From positions 1 through 15,206 of the forward strand of contig JBDOIE010000122.1 of assembly GCA_041082245.1 (NCBI GenBank): DNA of 15,206 nucleotides. The letters run 5' to 3'. A program made the translations under genes and the position numbers. The stretch comes from DAOTVY01 sp041082245. GTDB taxonomy: Bacteria; Chloroflexota; Chloroflexia; DTKN01. The stretch's first letter is position 1. Each line of letters opens with the position of its first letter. The notes below the pieces were generated by a model that worked only from the letters and a program-made list of their open reading frames with translations, made no database searches and was not told the origin of the DNA. This document shows positions 13,598 through 15,206 of this stretch, one piece after another.

Positions 13598-14926
13598 TTA
13601 CGGAAGTCGGGCGAGGACACGTTCGGCGATGATCTCCTGGAGGCCGGGCTGGGACAGCTCCTCCAGCTCGTAGCGCACGCGCACGGTTGGCTTGTCGATG
13701 TGGAGCAAGCGCCCGAGGTTGATCGGCGTAGCCACGACCACCGTATCACAAGGGACGGCGCCGATTGTCTGCTCCAGCTCACGGATCTGCCTTTCCCCGT
13801 ATCCCATCGCAGGCAACAAGGGCCCGATGTGCGGGTACTTTCGGAAGGTTTCCGCGATCGAACCGGCGGCATAGGGGCGGGGATCGACGATCTCCGCTGC
13901 TCCGTAACGCCGTGCGGCCACGATGCCGGCCCCAAACACCATTTCGCCGTGCGTGAGCGTGGGACCGTCCTCGATGACGAGGACCCGCTTGCCGCGGATC
14001 CGTTCTGGCGCTTCCACGAACACTGGGGAGTTTGCCTCGATGACGTGTGCCTCCGGGTTCACGCTTGCGATGTTGGCGCGCACCGTTTCGATGTCCTTGC
14101 GGTCTGCGGTGTCCACCTTATTGATCACCACGACGTCGGCCAGACGCAGGTTCGCCTCCCCGGGATGATAGCTGAGCTCGTGCCCCGCCCGGTGGGGATC
14201 CGCGACGACGATGTGCAGGTCAGGCCGGAAGAAGGGGAGGTCGTTATTGCCGCCGTCCCAGACCAGGATGTCGGCCTCCTCCTGAGCGCGCTGCAAGATC
14301 TCCTGGTAGTCGACCCCGGCGTAGACGATCACGCCGCGGTCCAGGTGGGGTTCGTATTCCTCCCGCTCCTCGATCGTGCAGCCGTAGCGGTCCAGGTCCT
14401 CGTAAGAGGCGAAGCGCTGCCATACCTGTTCTTCGAGCCGGCCGTACGGCATCGGGTGGCGCACGACGACCGGCCGTTTCCCGGCTTGCCGGAGGATCTC
14501 CGTGACCCGCCGCGTGGTCTGGCTCTTGCCACAGCCGGTGCGCACCGCGCACACGGCGATCACAGGGCGTTTCGCCTGCAACATCGTGTGGTGGCCTCCG
14601 AGCAAGCGAAAGTCCGCTCCTGCGGCCAGGGCGAGGGATGCACGGTGCATTACATATTCGTGCGAAACGTCGCTATAGGCAAAAACCACCTCGTGCACCT
14701 GAAATTCCTTGATCAGGCGGGGGAGCTCCGACTCGGGGAAGATCGGGATGCCCTGAGGGTAGAGAGGGCCGGCCAGCACTGGAGGGTACGTACGCCCTTC
14801 GATGTCCGGGATCTGGGTGGCAGTGAATGCGACGACCTCGTACTCCGGCCGTTCCCGGTAGTAGGTGTTAAAGTTGTGAAAGTCGCGGCCAGCCGCTCCC
14901 AGGATGATCACCCGCGTCCTCGCCAT
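13598..14926 (-). CDS. Cyclic 2,3-diphosphoglycerate synthase-like P-loop GTPase (COG2403-type)
   Basis: 442 residues from the ATG at 14926, with AAGGAGGT ending 7 nt upstream; a GTG at 14935 overlaps that site and is rejected. A Rossmann-like N-terminus (VIILGAAGRDFHNFNTYYRE, residues 6-25) precedes a P-loop at 128-135 (VRTGCGKS, with Val in place of the first Gly). It continues with HPMPYG, the acidic WDGGNND (222-228), NKVD (268-271) and VEAPERIRGKRVLVIEDGPT. This is the layout of the archaeal cyclic 2,3-diphosphoglycerate synthetase family, about 450-460 residues, which closes 2,3-bisphosphoglycerate with ATP to make a thermoprotective, phosphate-storing solute. Bacterial members are common in databases, mostly annotated by similarity, and their product is not settled. 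It has its own promoter and is monocistronic as far as can be seen. Family firm; activity inferred. Confidence 0.82.
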   Translation of the reverse strand: MARTRVIILGAAGRDFHNFNTYYRERPEYEVVAFTATQIPDIEGRTYPPVLAGPLYPQGIPIFPESELPRLIKEFQVHEVVFAYSDVSHEYVMHRASLALAAGADFRLLGGHHTMLQAKRPVIAVCAVRTGCGKSQTTRRVTEILRQAGKRPVVVRHPMPYGRLEEQVWQRFASYEDLDRYGCTIEEREEYEPHLDRGVIVYAGVDYQEILQRAQEEADILVWDGGNNDLPFFRPDLHIVVADPHRAGHELSYHPGEANLRLADVVVINKVDTADRKDIETVRANIASVNPEAHVIEANSPVFVEAPERIRGKRVLVIEDGPTLTHGEMVFGAGIVAARRYGAAEIVDPRPYAAGSIAETFRKYPHIGPLLPAMGYGERQIRELEQTIGAVPCDTVVVATPINLGRLLHIDKPTVRVRYELEELSQPGLQEIIAERVLARLP

Positions 14927-14984
14927 GCCGTGCACCTCCTTGTGCAGATTTCCAGCCTCTCGGGAGATTCAAAAAAGCGCCGTC

Positions 14985-15013
14985 ATTATAGCATACTGCC
15001 AGGCGTTCGGCAA
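14985..15013 (-). promoter_or_regulatory. Sigma-70 promoter of the cyclic-diphosphoglycerate-synthase-like gene
   Basis: Minus strand: TTGCCG (15013-15008), a 17-bp spacer and perfect TATAAT (14990-14985), giving a leader of about 50 nt. The -35 sequence is the same TTGCCG as in the plus-strand operon promoter at 4648. Its -35 box lies 10 bp from that of the divergent tRNA promoter. Confidence 0.8.
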
Positions 15014-15023
15014 AGTGGCCTAT

Positions 15024-15052
15024 TTGACAAAAATCAGCCGTTGCCGTATAAT
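15024..15052 (+). promoter_or_regulatory. Consensus sigma-70 promoter of the tRNA operon
   Basis: TTGACA (15024-15029), a 17-bp spacer and TATAAT (15047-15052) are perfect consensus, as expected for a highly expressed stable RNA. Initiation near 15059 leaves about 27 nt of 5' leader to be removed by RNase P. The downstream start region is GC-rich (GCGGTTGCCAGGGCC). Confidence 0.88.
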
Positions 15053-15085
15053 GCGGTTGCCAGGGCCGGCGTATCGCCATGTCGG

Positions 15086-15157
15086 GCCGACGTGGCTCAA
15101 TGGTAGAGCAGCGGTCTTGTAAACCGCCGGTTAAGGGTTCGATTCCCTTCGTCGGCT
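15086..15157 (+). tRNA. tRNA-Thr (anticodon UGU)
   Basis: A complete 72-nt cloverleaf: acceptor GCCGACG/CGTCGGC, D arm GCTC/GAGC, anticodon stem GCGGT/ACCGC around loop CTTGTAA with anticodon TGT at 15118-15120, five-base variable loop, and T arm AAGGG/CCCTT with loop TTCGATT. All stems pair perfectly. CCA is not encoded (the next bases are TGG), so it is added after transcription. It reads ACA codons and, by wobble, other Thr codons. It is the first gene after the consensus promoter. Confidence 0.96.
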
Positions 15158-15180
15158 TGGCGCATTCGCCCAGGACGTTT

Positions 15181-15206
15181 GGAGGGGTGGGCGAGTGGCT
15201 AAAACC
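15181..15206 (+). tRNA. 5' part of a second tRNA, probably tRNA-Tyr, cut by the window edge
   Basis: The last 26 bases, GGAGGGGTGGGCGAGTGG then CTAAAACC, read as acceptor strand (GGAGGGG), T8, and a D arm with GAGTGG, the form of a class II tRNA. tRNA-Tyr often follows tRNA-Thr in bacteria (as in E. coli thrU-tyrU-glyT-thrT), so Tyr is favoured, but Leu or Ser share this 5' end and the anticodon is off-window. It lies 23 nt after tRNA-Thr. Confidence 0.6.

Noticed and set aside
13700..15106. A 468-codon plus-strand open frame antisense to the diphosphoglycerate-synthase-like gene
   Set aside because: It runs through the divergent promoters and into tRNA-Thr, and the product has no recognisable motifs; it is a high-GC shadow frame.

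Overview
This is a GC-rich bacterial window (by eye about two-thirds G+C). It has strong Shine-Dalgarno sequences and sigma-70-type promoters, five of which show 17-bp spacers. The rpsO-pnp pair, a tRNA-Thr and the start of a second tRNA mark it as chromosomal. A secreted C25-type peptidase carrying DUF11 and Ig-like repeats, together with a homologue of the archaeal cyclic 2,3-diphosphoglycerate synthase, fits a thermophilic or deep-branching lineage such as Chloroflexota or a neighbouring candidate phylum. That placement is inference with low confidence. No mobile elements or CRISPR arrays were seen.

Layout. Bases 1-4561 (minus) hold one very large, left-truncated secreted clan CD cysteine peptidase: signal peptide, C25 N-terminal region, catalytic domain with the His/Cys dyad, DUF11 domain, then at least five Ig-like repeats running off the edge. 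A divergent promoter region (about 4600-4680) separates it from a plus-strand operon (4696-8481). That operon encodes a MoaD/ThiS-like sulfur carrier ending in Gly-Gly, an E1-like ThiF/MoeB/HesA adenylyltransferase without zinc cysteines, a HEAT-like protein of unknown function, and a radical SAM protein of the AmmeMemoRadiSam/PflA-like type. This is the least explained part of the window and the best candidate for an undescribed pathway.

From 13444 down to 8550 (minus) the order is rpsO, terminator/attenuator, structured leader, pnp, a perfect 18-bp hairpin, a GT4 glycosyltransferase, and an arginase/agmatinase-family ureohydrolase whose start overlaps the glycosyltransferase stop. The operon at 4696-8481 and this block converge at about 8482-8549.

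The right end has the minus-strand cyclic-2,3-diphosphoglycerate-synthase-like GTPase (13598-14926). Its promoter lies back to back with a consensus promoter that drives tRNA-Thr(UGU) and a second tRNA cut by the window edge.

How the genes work together: rpsO-pnp is the classical translation/RNA-decay unit. The sulfur carrier and E1-like enzyme form an activation pair, adenylating the carrier C-terminus for thiocarboxylate formation or conjugation. The co-transcribed HEAT and radical SAM proteins may be the acceptor or maturation partners, but nothing in the sequence proves the end product.
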